Positions 36,980 to 47,100 of a stretch of 64,000 bases of DNA are shown here, in pieces. Source of the DNA: Pseudomonas reidholzensis (GTDB lineage Bacteria > Pseudomonadota > Gammaproteobacteria > Pseudomonadales > Pseudomonadaceae); the NCBI RefSeq assembly GCF_900536025.1, contig NZ_UNOZ01000040.1:30099-94098 (forward strand), given 5' to 3'. Under the pieces are notes generated by a model. The model was not told the DNA's origin. It did no database searches and saw only the letters and a program-made list of their open reading frames with translations. Made by a program: the position numbers and the translations under genes. The stretch's first letter is position 1, and each line of letters starts with the position of its first letter.

Positions 36980-38074
36980 TTGTCTATTTCTGTAATTCGC
37001 AAGGCCGTGATGGCTGCAGCGGGCCTGACGCTGGCATGCAGCGTCCAAGCGGCGCCAACGGTGCATGTCTATAACTGGTCGGACTATATCGGCCCGACCA
37101 CCCTCGCGGATTTCGAGAAAGACACCGGGATCAAGCCGGTGCAGGACGTCTTCGACTCCAACGAGACCCTGGAAGGCAAGCTGCTGGCCGGGCGCACCGG
37201 CTATGACGTGGTGGTGCCGTCCAACCATTTCCTCGGCAAGCAGATCAAGGCGGGCGCGTTCCAGAAGCTCGACAAGGCGCTGCTGCCGAATTATTCCAAC
37301 CTCGATCCGGCGCTGATGAAGCGCCTCGAGAAGAACGACCCGGGCAATCTGTACGCCGTGCCTTACCTGTGGGGCACCAATGGCATCGGCTACAACGTCG
37401 ACAAGGTCAAGGCGGTGCTGGGCGTGGACACCATCGATTCGTGGGCGATGCTGTTCGAACCCGAGAACATGAAGAAGCTCTCCCAGTGCGGTGTGGCCTT
37501 CCTCGACTCGGCCGACGAGATGCTCCCGGCGGTGCTCAACTACATGGGCCTGAACCCCAACAGCAGCGACCCCAAGGACTACGCCAAGGCTGAAGCGAAG
37601 CTGCTGGCCGTGCGTCCCTACGTGACCTACTTCCATTCCTCGAAGTACATCACCGACCTGGCCAATGGCGACATCTGCGTCGCTGCCGGGTTCTCCGGGG
37701 ACATCTTCCAGGCCAAGGCCCGCGCTGAAGAAGCGAAGAAGGGCGTCAACCTGGCCTACGCCATTCCCAAGGAAGGCGGCAACCTCTGGTTCGATGTGCT
37801 GGCGATCCCTGCCGACGCCAAGAACGTCAAAGAGGCGCACGCCTTCATCAACTATTTGCTGAAACCTGAGGTTATCGCCCAGGTCAGTGATTACGTCGGT
37901 TACGCCAACCCGAACCCCAAGGCTGGCGACCTGATGGACCAGGCCGTGAGGACTGACGCCGCGGTTTACCCACCGCAGGAAGTGCTGGACAAGATGTTCG
38001 TCAACAGTGAGTTGCCGCCCAAGGTGCAACGTTTGATGACCCGCAGCTGGACCAAGGTCAAGTCGGGCAAGTAA
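36980..38074 (+). CDS. spuE: Polyamine ABC transporter periplasmic binding protein SpuE
   Basis: 364 aa from a TTG at 36980 (LSISVIRKAVMAAAGLTLAC), chosen because GAGG lies 10 bp upstream and it yields a clean signal peptide ending VQA. Mature part TVHVYNWSDYIGPTTLADFE, VFDSNETLEGKLLAGRTGYD, clearly paralogous to SpuD. In P. aeruginosa SpuE is spermidine-selective; that specificity is assumed here. The gap before it has an imperfect hairpin around 36826-36850. Confidence 0.9.
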   Translation: MSISVIRKAVMAAAGLTLACSVQAAPTVHVYNWSDYIGPTTLADFEKDTGIKPVQDVFDSNETLEGKLLAGRTGYDVVVPSNHFLGKQIKAGAFQKLDKALLPNYSNLDPALMKRLEKNDPGNLYAVPYLWGTNGIGYNVDKVKAVLGVDTIDSWAMLFEPENMKKLSQCGVAFLDSADEMLPAVLNYMGLNPNSSDPKDYAKAEAKLLAVRPYVTYFHSSKYITDLANGDICVAAGFSGDIFQAKARAEEAKKGVNLAYAIPKEGGNLWFDVLAIPADAKNVKEAHAFINYLLKPEVIAQVSDYVGYANPNPKAGDLMDQAVRTDAAVYPPQEVLDKMFVNSELPPKVQRLMTRSWTKVKSGK

Positions 38075-38083
38075 TCATCCAGA

Positions 38084-38102
38084 CCCGCACTGCACGTGCG
38101 GG
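38084..38102 (+). other. Intercistronic hairpin, spuE-spuF
   Basis: CCCGCAC (38084-38090), 5-nt loop, GTGCGGG (38096-38102), then CTTAAAAAT. Weak terminator or attenuator that could lower expression of the ATPase and permeases relative to the binding proteins. Confidence 0.6.
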
Positions 38103-38130
38103 CTTAAAAATCTTGTTGGGAGTTTCACTC

Positions 38131-39273
38131 ATGGCAGTTGCCTCCGGTGCCTATAAGAAAGCCCTCGAGGGTGGCCAGCAACCCAAGCAGGTGTTGGTCA
38201 AGATCGACCGGGTCACGAAGAAGTTCGACGAAACCATCGCCGTGGACGATGTGTCCCTGGAAATCCGCAAAGGCGAAATCTTTGCCCTGCTGGGGGGTTC
38301 CGGTTCCGGTAAATCGACCTTGCTGCGCATGCTCGCGGGCTTCGAGCGTCCGACCGAAGGGCGGATTTTCCTCGATGGCGTCGACATCACCGACATGCCG
38401 CCGTACGAGCGGCCGATCAACATGATGTTCCAGTCCTATGCACTGTTCCCGCACATGACCGTGGCGCAGAACATCGCCTTCGGCCTGCAGCAGGACAAGA
38501 TGGCCAAGGCCGAGATCGAGGCCCGCGTGGCCGAGATGCTCAAGCTGGTGCACATGACCCAGTACGCCAAGCGCAAGCCGCACCAGTTGTCCGGTGGCCA
38601 GCGCCAGCGGGTGGCCCTGGCGCGCTCGCTGGCCAAGCGGCCGAAGCTGTTGCTGCTCGACGAGCCGATGGGCGCGCTGGACAAGAAACTGCGTTCGCAG
38701 ATGCAGTTGGAGCTGGTCGAGATCATCGAGCGCGTCGGCGTGACCTGCGTGATGGTCACCCACGACCAGGAAGAGGCCATGACCATGGCCCAGCGCATCG
38801 CCATCATGCACCTGGGCTGGATCGCCCAGATCGGCTCGCCGATCGACATCTACGAGACCCCGACCAGCCGCCTGGTCTGCGAGTTCATCGGCAACGTCAA
38901 CCTGTTCGAGGGTCAGGTCGTCGATGACGCCGAAGGCCACGCGCTGATCGCAAGCCCCGAGCTTGAGCGCAACATCTATGTCGGCCACGGTGTCAGCACC
39001 TCGGTCGAGGACAAGAGCATTCTCTATGCACTGCGCCCGGAGAAGATGCTGGTGACCACCCAGCAGCCGACCTGCGAGCACAACTGGTCGCGCGGCAAGG
39101 TGCACGACATCGCCTACCTGGGCGGCCACTCGGTGTTCTACGTCGAGCTGCCGAGCGGCAAGGTCGTGCAGTCGTTCGTGGCCAACGCCGAGCGCCAGGG
39201 CACCCGTCCGACCTGGGGCGATGAAGTGTTCGTGTGGTGGGAAGACGACAGCGGCGTGGTACTGCGCTCATGA
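38131..39273 (+). CDS. spuF: Polyamine ABC transporter ATP-binding protein SpuF (PotA/PotG type)
   Basis: 380 aa from the ATG at 38131, with GGGAG about 12 bp upstream. Walker A GGSGSGKSTLLRMLAG, Q-loop FQSYALFPHM, ABC signature LSGGQRQRVALARSLA, Walker B LLLLDEPMGALD and switch His in VTHDQEEAM. The C-terminal extension beyond about residue 240 is the TOBE-type regulatory domain. Overlaps the spuG start by 4 bp (ATGA). Confidence 0.95.
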   Translation: MAVASGAYKKALEGGQQPKQVLVKIDRVTKKFDETIAVDDVSLEIRKGEIFALLGGSGSGKSTLLRMLAGFERPTEGRIFLDGVDITDMPPYERPINMMFQSYALFPHMTVAQNIAFGLQQDKMAKAEIEARVAEMLKLVHMTQYAKRKPHQLSGGQRQRVALARSLAKRPKLLLLDEPMGALDKKLRSQMQLELVEIIERVGVTCVMVTHDQEEAMTMAQRIAIMHLGWIAQIGSPIDIYETPTSRLVCEFIGNVNLFEGQVVDDAEGHALIASPELERNIYVGHGVSTSVEDKSILYALRPEKMLVTTQQPTCEHNWSRGKVHDIAYLGGHSVFYVELPSGKVVQSFVANAERQGTRPTWGDEVFVWWEDDSGVVLRS

Positions 39274-40190
39274 AAATCCGCAAGCTCAAGCGAGCCTTCC
39301 AACGGCTGGTCCCGGAGGGGCGGCACCTGGTGATCGGCGTGCCGTTCATCTGGCTGTTCCTGTTCTTCATGCTGCCGTTCTTCATCGTCCTGAAGATCAG
39401 CTTTGCCGAAGCCGACGTGGCGATCCCGCCGTACACCGAGATCTACAGCTACGTCGAAGACAAGATCCAACTGGTGCTCAACCTGGCCAACTACGGCCTG
39501 TTGACCGAGGATGAGCTGTACATCTCGGCCTACCTCGGCTCGTTGAAGATGGCCTTCGTCAGCACCCTGCTGTGCTTGCTGATCGGCTACCCGATGGCCT
39601 ACGCCATCGCCAACGCCCGCAAGGAAAGCCAGACCGTGCTGTTGCTGCTGATCATGATGCCGACCTGGACGGCGATCCTGATCCGCGTGTATGCCTGGAT
39701 GGGCATCCTCAGCAACAACGGGCTGCTCAACAGCTTCCTGTTGTGGATCGGCCTGATCGACCAGCCGTTGCAGATCCTCAATACCAACCTGGCGGTGTAC
39801 ATCGGTGTGGTCTATTCGTACCTGCCGTTCATGATCCTGCCGCTTTACGCCAACCTCGTGAAGCACGACCAGAGCTTGCTGGAAGCCGCCTCGGACCTGG
39901 GTTCGAGCACCTTCAACAGCTTCTGGAAGATCACCGTGCCGCTGTCGAAAAACGGCATCATCGCCGGCTGCATGCTGGTGTTCATTCCGGTGGTGGGTGA
40001 GTTCGTCATCCCTGAGCTGCTCGGCGGCCCGGAAACCCTGATGATCGGTAAAGTGCTCTGGCAGGAATTCTTCAACAACCGTGACTGGCCGGTAGCCTCG
40101 GCGCTGGCGGTAGTGATGCTGGCGATCCTGATCGTGCCCATCCTGCTGTTCAACCGCAGCCAGGCCAAAGAAATGGAGGGCAGGGCATGA
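39270..40190 (+). CDS. spuG: Polyamine ABC transporter permease SpuG (PotH/PotB type)
   Basis: 306 aa from the ATG at 39270, overlapping the spuF stop. About six transmembrane helices, the first at VIGVPFIWLFLFFMLPFFIV. The EAA loop LLEAASDLGSSTFNSFWKITVPLSK faces the ATPase. Coupled to spuH by another ATGA overlap. Confidence 0.94.
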   Translation: MKIRKLKRAFQRLVPEGRHLVIGVPFIWLFLFFMLPFFIVLKISFAEADVAIPPYTEIYSYVEDKIQLVLNLANYGLLTEDELYISAYLGSLKMAFVSTLLCLLIGYPMAYAIANARKESQTVLLLLIMMPTWTAILIRVYAWMGILSNNGLLNSFLLWIGLIDQPLQILNTNLAVYIGVVYSYLPFMILPLYANLVKHDQSLLEAASDLGSSTFNSFWKITVPLSKNGIIAGCMLVFIPVVGEFVIPELLGGPETLMIGKVLWQEFFNNRDWPVASALAVVMLAILIVPILLFNRSQAKEMEGRA

Positions 40191-41080
40191 AGCGTTTCAG
40201 TTTCTCCAAGCTGATGCTGGTGCTCGGCTTGCTGTTCATCTACCTGCCGATGCTGATCCTGGTGATCTACTCGTTCAACGCCTCCAAGCTGGTGACGGTC
40301 TGGGGTGGCTGGTCGTTCAAGTGGTACGCCGGCCTGCTCGACAACTCGCAGTTGATGGGTTCGGTGATGCGCTCGCTGGAGATCGCCTGCTACACGGCGG
40401 TCGCCGCAGTGGCGCTGGGTACCCTGGCGGCGTTCGTGCTGACCCGGGTCACCCGCTTCAAGGGCCGCACGCTGTTCGGTGGCCTGGTCACCGCACCGCT
40501 GGTGATGCCCGAGGTGATCACCGGTCTGTCGCTGTTGCTGCTGTTCGTGGCCATGGCGCAGATGATCGGCTGGCCGCAGGAGCGTGGCATCGTCACCATC
40601 TGGATCGCCCACACGACGTTCTGTGCGGCGTATGTGGCGGTGGTGGTGTCGGCGCGCTTGCGTGAGCTGGACCTGTCGATCGAGGAAGCGGCGATGGACC
40701 TGGGTGCCAAGCCGTGGAAGGTGTTCTTCCTGATCACCATCCCGATGATCGCGCCGTCGTTGGCGGCGGGCGGCATGATGTCGTTTGCCTTGTCGCTGGA
40801 CGACCTGGTATTGGCCAGCTTCGTCTCCGGGCCGGGGTCGACGACCTTGCCGATGGAAGTGTTCTCGGCGGTGCGTCTGGGTGTGAAGCCTGAGATCAAC
40901 GCCGTGGCCAGCCTGATTCTGTTGTCGGTGTCGTTGGTGACCTTCATGGTCTGGTACTTCAGCCGCCGTGCCGAAGAGCATCGCCGCAAGGCGATCCAGC
41001 AGGCCATCGAAGAGGGTGCTGCAGCGAACGTCGGGTCGCCGCAGGTCCGGCGCCCAGCCCAGGCTGCTGCGTCCGTCTGA
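40187..41080 (+). CDS. spuH: Polyamine ABC transporter permease SpuH (PotI/PotC type)
   Basis: 297 aa, six predicted helices beginning LMLVLGLLFIYLPMLILVIY. EAA loop SIEEAAMDLGAKPWKVFFLI. Forms the heterodimeric channel with SpuG. Last gene of the operon; a REP pair follows. Confidence 0.94.
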   Translation: MKRFSFSKLMLVLGLLFIYLPMLILVIYSFNASKLVTVWGGWSFKWYAGLLDNSQLMGSVMRSLEIACYTAVAAVALGTLAAFVLTRVTRFKGRTLFGGLVTAPLVMPEVITGLSLLLLFVAMAQMIGWPQERGIVTIWIAHTTFCAAYVAVVVSARLRELDLSIEEAAMDLGAKPWKVFFLITIPMIAPSLAAGGMMSFALSLDDLVLASFVSGPGSTTLPMEVFSAVRLGVKPEINAVASLILLSVSLVTFMVWYFSRRAEEHRRKAIQQAIEEGAAANVGSPQVRRPAQAAASV

Positions 41081-41087
41081 TACCCTT

Positions 41088-41240
41088 GGGGCCGCTCCGC
41101 GGCCCTTCGCGGGTAAACCCGCTCCCACAGGGGGCGGGTTTGCCTGATGGTCTGGGCTGGACCAGGCTTGCGCCACATACAGCTCAATTCTCACGGGGGG
41201 TGCCGGGTCCTGTGGGAGCGGGTTTACCCGCGAATGCCTC
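41088..41240. repeat. Two inverted REPs downstream of the RAYT gene
   Basis: Left copy GCGGCCCTTCGCGGGTAAACC at about 41098-41118, right inverted copy GAGCGGGTTTACCCGCGAA at 41216-41234, separated by about 100 bp of unrelated sequence. The right copy ends about 16 bp from the RAYT stop. Confidence 0.85.
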
Positions 41241-41249
41241 ACCGCCAAT

Positions 41250-41705
41250 TCAAAGCCAGACAGCATCCCAGTGCGGATAAAACCGGATGCTGGTGACTAG
41301 TCGTGCCCTTATTGGGTTAGCAACGATGTACCTGGCTACATAGCGAATATTTTCTTCTTTACGCAGTGCTCGATCCTGATATCCGGGTTGCCATATCGGT
41401 TCATGGCGAACACCCGCCTTGTGCAAGGCACGACTGGAACGCGACTTGAATCGTCGCATCAATGTGCCGAGCGTCACGGACTTCAACTCGATCAACCAGT
41501 GCACATGGTCTGGCATTACTACCCAGGCTAACGATTGGCAGTCTTGCTCTTGATCGGAAAGGCGCAGTTGGTGCACTACTTGCCGGGCATTCTGGAAGTT
41601 GCTGAACAGCGGCTTTCGTTGGTGGGTGGCAGTGGTTAGCAAGTAGAGCCTGCCTGGTTCGGAAAAGCGCCCACGGCGAAGCAGAAAGGATTGGGCCAGA
41701 GACAT
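41250..41705 (-). mobile_element. REP-associated tyrosine transposase (RAYT), Y1/IS200-like
   Basis: 151 aa. The HUH motif is DHVHW in WVVMPDHVHWLIELKSVTLG, and the nucleophile tyrosine lies in the region NIRYVARYIVANPIRARLV, both in the order expected for Y1 transposases of RAYT type. N-terminal GRFSEPGRLYLLTTATHQRK also fits. The gene is intact and bracketed by REP sequences (41088-41240 and 41810-41873) of the CGCGGGTAAACCCGC type, so it is probably the enzyme that dispersed this REP family. RAYTs are usually single-copy and domesticated rather than jumping themselves. Confidence 0.93.
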
Positions 41706-41809
41706 TGTGATCGTCCTTGAATTTGAAGTTCTCCCTGAAAGTAGTAGGTGGATCGCATCCGCGGGCGGCTGATGGTTTCTGGATATGGCAAAGGCTCTGC
41801 TCTGAAGCT

Positions 41810-41873
41810 ACCGGCCTCTTCGCGGGTAAACTCACACAGGGCACGTGGGAGCGGGTTTACCCGCGAAGAGGCC
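41810..41873. repeat. REP pair upstream of the RAYT gene
   Basis: GGCCTCTTCGCGGGTAAACT and the inverted GCGGGTTTACCCGCGAAGAGGCC form a near-perfect pair about 105 bp before the RAYT start. The left copy has a small internal deletion (CTCACACAGGG). Confidence 0.85.
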
Positions 41874-41985
41874 CGATCAATCGACAAATCACTTCAACTG
41901 ACCCCCATCAGTGTCCTTTTCTGAACCCTGATCTACGCTAACAGTCGCATCCCTCGAACCATTTGCGCGCAAGCAAGGAGCCCGC

Positions 41986-43074
41986 ATGACGTTGAGGCGT
42001 CTACTGTCGGTCGTTTGCCTGGGGTTGCTGTTCATGTTGTCGGGGTGCGAGCAGGAAGTCTCGAGCCCGGAACTGCCCCGCGTCGGCGTACTGCAAGTCG
42101 AACCCACCGATTTCGCCGCCAAGGTCACCCTGACCGGCGACGTGCAGGCGCGTGTGCAGACTGACCTGTCGTTCCGCGTCGGCGGCAAGATCATTTCGCG
42201 CAGCGTCGATGTCGGTGACCACGTCAAGGCCAACCAGGTGCTCGCCCGGCTCGACCCCAAGGACCTGCAGAACAACGTCGATACCGCCAAGGCCGAGGTG
42301 TTCGCCGAACAGGCACGGGTCACCCAGACCAGCGCGGCGTTCGTCCGCCAGCAAAAACTGTTGCCCAAGGGCTACACCAGCCAGAGCGAATACGATGCTG
42401 CCCAGGCCGCCCTGCGCGGCAGCCAGAGCGCGCTGAAGGCGGCCCAGGCACAGCTGGCCAACGCCAAGGAACAGCTCGGCTACACCGCACTGGTGTCCGA
42501 GGCCGATGGGGTGATCACCGCGCGCCAGGCCGAGGTCGGCCAAGTAGTGCAGGCCACCATGCCGATCTTCAGCCTGGCCGTCGATGGCGACCGCGATGCG
42601 GTGTTCAACGTCTACGAATCGCTGCTGATCGCACCCCCCAGCGACGAGGGGGTGATCGTCAGCCTGCTCGATGATCCCAAGGTCAAGGCCGAGGGCAAGG
42701 TGCGAGAAATCACCCCGACGGTCTCCGCCGAAAGCGGCACGGTGCAGGTCAAGGTCGCGCTGCACAACGTGCCGGCCGGCATGCAGCTGGGCTCGCCGGT
42801 CACCGCCACCGGCCGTACCCAGGGCCGGGCGAGCATCGAACTGCCGTGGTCGGCACTGACCAAGGCGCTCAAGGAGCCCGCCGTGTGGGTGGTGGGCGAG
42901 GGCGACAAGGTCGAACTGCGCAAGGTCCAGGTCGGGCGCTACCTGACAGGCAAGGTGGTCATCGCCGACGGCATCAAGGGCGGCGAAACCGTGGTGGTCA
43001 GCGGCGCACAGCTGCTGCACCCCGGTATGCAGGTGAAAAAGGTCGACGCCAAGGATGGAGGTGCCGCGCCATGA
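41986..43074 (+). CDS. RND efflux membrane fusion protein, first adaptor (TriA-like)
   Basis: 362 aa. Lipoprotein signal with lipobox LSGC near residue 20. Lipoyl half-motifs VQTDLSFRVGGKIISRSVDV and LVSEADGVITARQAEVGQV flank an alpha-hairpin (AKAEVFAEQARVTQTSAAF), then beta-barrel and membrane-proximal domains. Coupled by ATGA to a second adaptor and then to an RND pump. P. aeruginosa TriABC, a triclosan exporter, is the known example of a two-adaptor RND system; no outer-membrane channel gene is present here. Confidence 0.87.
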   Translation: MTLRRLLSVVCLGLLFMLSGCEQEVSSPELPRVGVLQVEPTDFAAKVTLTGDVQARVQTDLSFRVGGKIISRSVDVGDHVKANQVLARLDPKDLQNNVDTAKAEVFAEQARVTQTSAAFVRQQKLLPKGYTSQSEYDAAQAALRGSQSALKAAQAQLANAKEQLGYTALVSEADGVITARQAEVGQVVQATMPIFSLAVDGDRDAVFNVYESLLIAPPSDEGVIVSLLDDPKVKAEGKVREITPTVSAESGTVQVKVALHNVPAGMQLGSPVTATGRTQGRASIELPWSALTKALKEPAVWVVGEGDKVELRKVQVGRYLTGKVVIADGIKGGETVVVSGAQLLHPGMQVKKVDAKDGGAAP

Positions 43075-44138
43075 ACCGCCTGTTTCCGATGCTCTGCACC
43101 TGCGTGCTGTTGGCCGCCTGTGGCAATGACGAGAAAAAGCCCGAGCCTATTCGCCCGGTACTCTCGACCCTGGTAGAGCCGCAGGTGCAGGCCCAGCTGG
43201 GGCGCTTCGCCGGCAGTATCCAGGCGCGCTTCGAGAGTACCCTGGGCTTTCGTGTGTCCGGGCGCATCGCTCGCCGCTGGCTGGACGTCGGTGCCCGGGT
43301 CAACCCGGGCGACACCCTGGCCACCCTCGACCCGACCGACCAGCAGAACCAGCTGCGCGCCGCCGAGGGCGACCTGGCGCGGGTCCAGGCGCAATGGATC
43401 AACGCCCAGGCCAATGCCCGCCGCCAGCAACAGCTGTACGACCGGGGTGTTGGCGCCCAGGCGCAACTGGACATCGCCCTGACCGACCTGAAAACCACCG
43501 GTGCTTCGCTCGAACAGGCACGTTCGGCGGTCAGCCAGGCCCGCGACCAACTCGACTACAGCACCCTGCGCAGCGATCACGCGGCGGTGGTCACCGCCTG
43601 GCGTGCCGAGGCCGGGCAGACCGTCAGTGCCGGCCAGGAGGTGGTCACCCTGGCGCGTCCGGACATCAAGGAAGCCGTGATCGACCTGCCGATCCAGCTC
43701 GCCGAGCAACTGAACAAGGACCTCACCTTCACCGTCGCCTCCCAGCTCGACCCGAGCATCAACACCACCGCCACCCTGCGCGAACTGGAACCCCAGGCCG
43801 ACGCCACCACCCGCACCCGCCGCGCCCGGCTGACGTTGGCCCATACCCCCGACGCGTTCCACCTGGGCACTGCGATCAGCGTCACCCTGACCTCGATGGT
43901 CAGCCCGCGCAGCGAGCTGCCGCGCACCGCCCTGCTCGAGCGCGATGGCAAGACCCAGGTGTGGGTGGTCGACCCGCAGCAAAAGACCGTCACCGCACGT
44001 GATGTCACCCTGATCGAACGCACCGACAACAGCATCGTTCTGGCGTCTGGCGTGCAGCCCGGCGAGCGCGTGGTCACCGCCGGGGTCAACAGCCTCAAGC
44101 CCGGCCAGCAGGTCACATTCGACGAGGAAGCACCATGA
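43071..44138 (+). CDS. RND efflux membrane fusion protein, second adaptor (TriB-like)
   Basis: 355 aa from the ATG at 43071, overlapping the previous stop. Lipobox LAAC (MLCTCVLLAACGNDEKK). Lipoyl motifs FESTLGFRVSGRIARRWLDV and LRSDHAAVVTAWRAEAGQTV and the hairpin region (AEGDLARVQAQWINAQANAR). Paralogous to the first adaptor; the two presumably alternate in the periplasmic hexamer. Confidence 0.87.
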   Translation: MNRLFPMLCTCVLLAACGNDEKKPEPIRPVLSTLVEPQVQAQLGRFAGSIQARFESTLGFRVSGRIARRWLDVGARVNPGDTLATLDPTDQQNQLRAAEGDLARVQAQWINAQANARRQQQLYDRGVGAQAQLDIALTDLKTTGASLEQARSAVSQARDQLDYSTLRSDHAAVVTAWRAEAGQTVSAGQEVVTLARPDIKEAVIDLPIQLAEQLNKDLTFTVASQLDPSINTTATLRELEPQADATTRTRRARLTLAHTPDAFHLGTAISVTLTSMVSPRSELPRTALLERDGKTQVWVVDPQQKTVTARDVTLIERTDNSIVLASGVQPGERVVTAGVNSLKPGQQVTFDEEAP

Positions 44139-47100
44139 AAGGAAGCTTCAACCTGTCCGAATGGGCGCTCAAGCACCAGTCCTTTGTCTGGTACCTGATG
44201 TTCGTCGGCCTGCTGATGGGGGTGTTCTCGTATTTCAACCTGGGCCGCGAGGAAGACCCGTCGTTCACCATCAAGACCATGGTCATCCAGAGCCGCTGGC
44301 CCGGCGCGACCCAGGACGAAACGCTCTACCAGGTCACCGACCGCATCGAGAAGAAGCTCGAGGAGCTTGATTCGCTCGACTACGTGAAGAGCTACACCCG
44401 CCCCGGCGAGTCGACCGTCTACGTGTACCTGCGCGACACCACCAAGGCGGGCGACATCCCGCAGATCTGGTACCAGGTGCGCAAGAAGATCGACGACATT
44501 CGTGGCCAGTTTCCCCAGGGCATCCAGGGCCCGGCGTTCAACGATGAGTTCGGCGACGTGTTCGGCTCGATCTATGCCTTCACCGCCGACGGCCTCACCT
44601 TGCGCCAGTTGCGTGACTACGTCGAGCAGGCCCGCGCCGAGGTCCGCGAAGTGCCGAACATCGGCAAGATCGAGCTGGTCGGCACCCAGAACGAAGTGCT
44701 CTACCTGAATTTCTCGACGCGCAAGCTGGCCGCCCTGGGGATTGATCAACGCCAGGTCATGCAAGCCCTGCAAGCACAGAACACGGTGACCCCGGCCGGG
44801 GTGATCGAAGCCGGGCCGGAGCGTATCTCGGTGCGCACCACCGGCCAGTTCGCCTCGGAAAAAGACCTGGAAGGCGTCAACCTGCGGATCAACGACCGCT
44901 TCTTCCGCCTCGCTGACATCGCCGACATCGAGCGCGGCTACAGCGACCCACCGGCACCTATGTTCCGCTACAACGGCCAGACCGCCATCGGCCTGGCCAT
45001 CGGCATGAAGGCCGGTGGCAACATCCAGGTGTTCGGTGAGGCGCTGAAGCAGAAGATGGACAGCGTCGTCAGCGACCTGCCGGTGGGCGTTGGCGTGCAC
45101 ACCGTGTCGGACCAGGCAGTGGTGGTCAAGCAGGCCGTCGGCGGCTTTACCAGCGCGTTGTTCGAAGCCGTGGTGATCGTTCTGGCGGTGAGTTTCGTCA
45201 GCCTCGGCGTGCGCGCCGGGCTGGTGGTGGCGTGTTCGATTCCGCTGGTGCTGGCCATGGTCTTCGTGTTCATGGAATACAGCGGCATCACCATGCAGCG
45301 GATCTCGCTCGGGGCGCTGATCATCGCCCTGGGCCTGCTGGTCGACGATGCGATGATCACCGTCGAGGTAATGGTCACGCGCCTGGAAATGGGCGAGAGC
45401 AAGGAGGATGCGGCGACCTTCGCCTACACCTCGACCGCCTTCCCGATGCTCACCGGTACCCTGGTGACAGTGGCCGGCTTCGTGCCGATCGGGCTCAACG
45501 CCAGCTCGGCGGGTGAATACACCTACACCTTGTTCGCGGTGATCGCCGTGGCGCTTATCGTGTCGTGGGTGGTGGCGGTGTTCTTCGCCCCGGTGCTGGG
45601 CGTGCATATCCTCAAGAGTGACAAGCTCAAGTCCCATGATGCCGAGCCAGGTCGCGTCGGGCGGGCGTTCGAGGGCGGGCTGGTGTGGTGCATGCGCCAT
45701 CGCTGGCTGACCATCATCGGCACCGTGCTGCTGTTCGCCCTGGCGATTTTCAGCATGCGCTTCGTACAGAACCAGTTCTTCCCGTCGTCGGACCGGCCGG
45801 AGATCCTGGTCGACCTCAACCTGCCGCAGAACGCCTCGATCGAAGAGACCCGCAAGGTGGTCGATCGCCTCGAGGCGAAGATCAAGGACGACCCCGACCT
45901 GGTGCGCTGGAGCACCTACATTGGCCAGGGCGCGATTCGCTTCTACCTGCCCCTCGACCAGCAACTGCAGAACCCCTACTACGCCCAGCTGGTGATCGTC
46001 AGCAAGGGCCTGGAAGAGCGCCAGGGCATGATCGAGCGCCTGCAGAAACTCCTGCGCGAAGACTTCGTCGGCATCGGCACAAACGTCCAGTCGCTGGAAA
46101 TGGGCCCGCCGGTCGGTCGGCCGATCCAGTACCGTGTCAGCGGCAAGGACATCGACCAGGTGCGCAAGCACGCCATCGAACTGGCGACGCTGCTCGACAA
46201 CAATCCGCACATCGGCGAGATGATCTACGACTGGAACGAGCCGGGTAAGGTCGTGCGGGTCGAGATTGCCCAGGACAAGGCGCGCCAGCTGGGCCTGTCG
46301 TCCGAAGACGTGGCCAACGTGATGAACAGCATCGTCAGCGGCGTGCCAGTCACCCAGGTCAACGACAGTATCTACCTGATCGACGTGATCGCCCGCGCCG
46401 AGGACAGCGAGCGCGGCTCGCCGGACACCTTGCAGAACCTGCAGATCCTCACCCCCAGCGGCACCTCGATCCCGCTGTTGGCCTTCGCCACGGTGCGCTA
46501 TGAGCTCGAGCAGCCGCTGGTCTGGCGGCGTGATCGCAAGCCGACCATCACCATCAAGGCCTCGGTCAACGGCGAGATCCAGCCGACCGACCTGGTGGCC
46601 CAGCTCAAGCCGGACATCGACGCCTTTGCCAGCAAGCTGCCGGTCGGCTACGGCGTCGCCACCGGCGGTACCGTGGAGGAGAGCAGCAAGGCCCAGGGGC
46701 CGATCGCCAAGGTCATCCCGCTGATGCTGTTCCTCATGGCGACCTTCCTGATGATCCAGCTGCACAGCGTGCAGAAGCTGTTTCTGGTGGTCAGCGTGGC
46801 GCCGCTGGGGCTGATTGGCGTGGTCGTGGCGCTGGTGCCGACGGGGACGCCGATGGGCTTCGTGGCGATCCTGGGGATTCTTGCCCTGGCCGGGATCATC
46901 ATCCGCAACTCGGTGATCCTGGTCACCCAGATCGACGAGTTCGAGGCCCAGGGCTACACGCCGTGGGACGCGGTGATGGAGGCGACCAACCATCGTCGGC
47001 GGCCGATACTGCTGACCGCGGCGGCGGCCAGCCTGGGCATGATCCCCATCGCCCGGGAAGTGTTCTGGGGGCCGATGGCCTACGCGATGATCGGCGGCAT

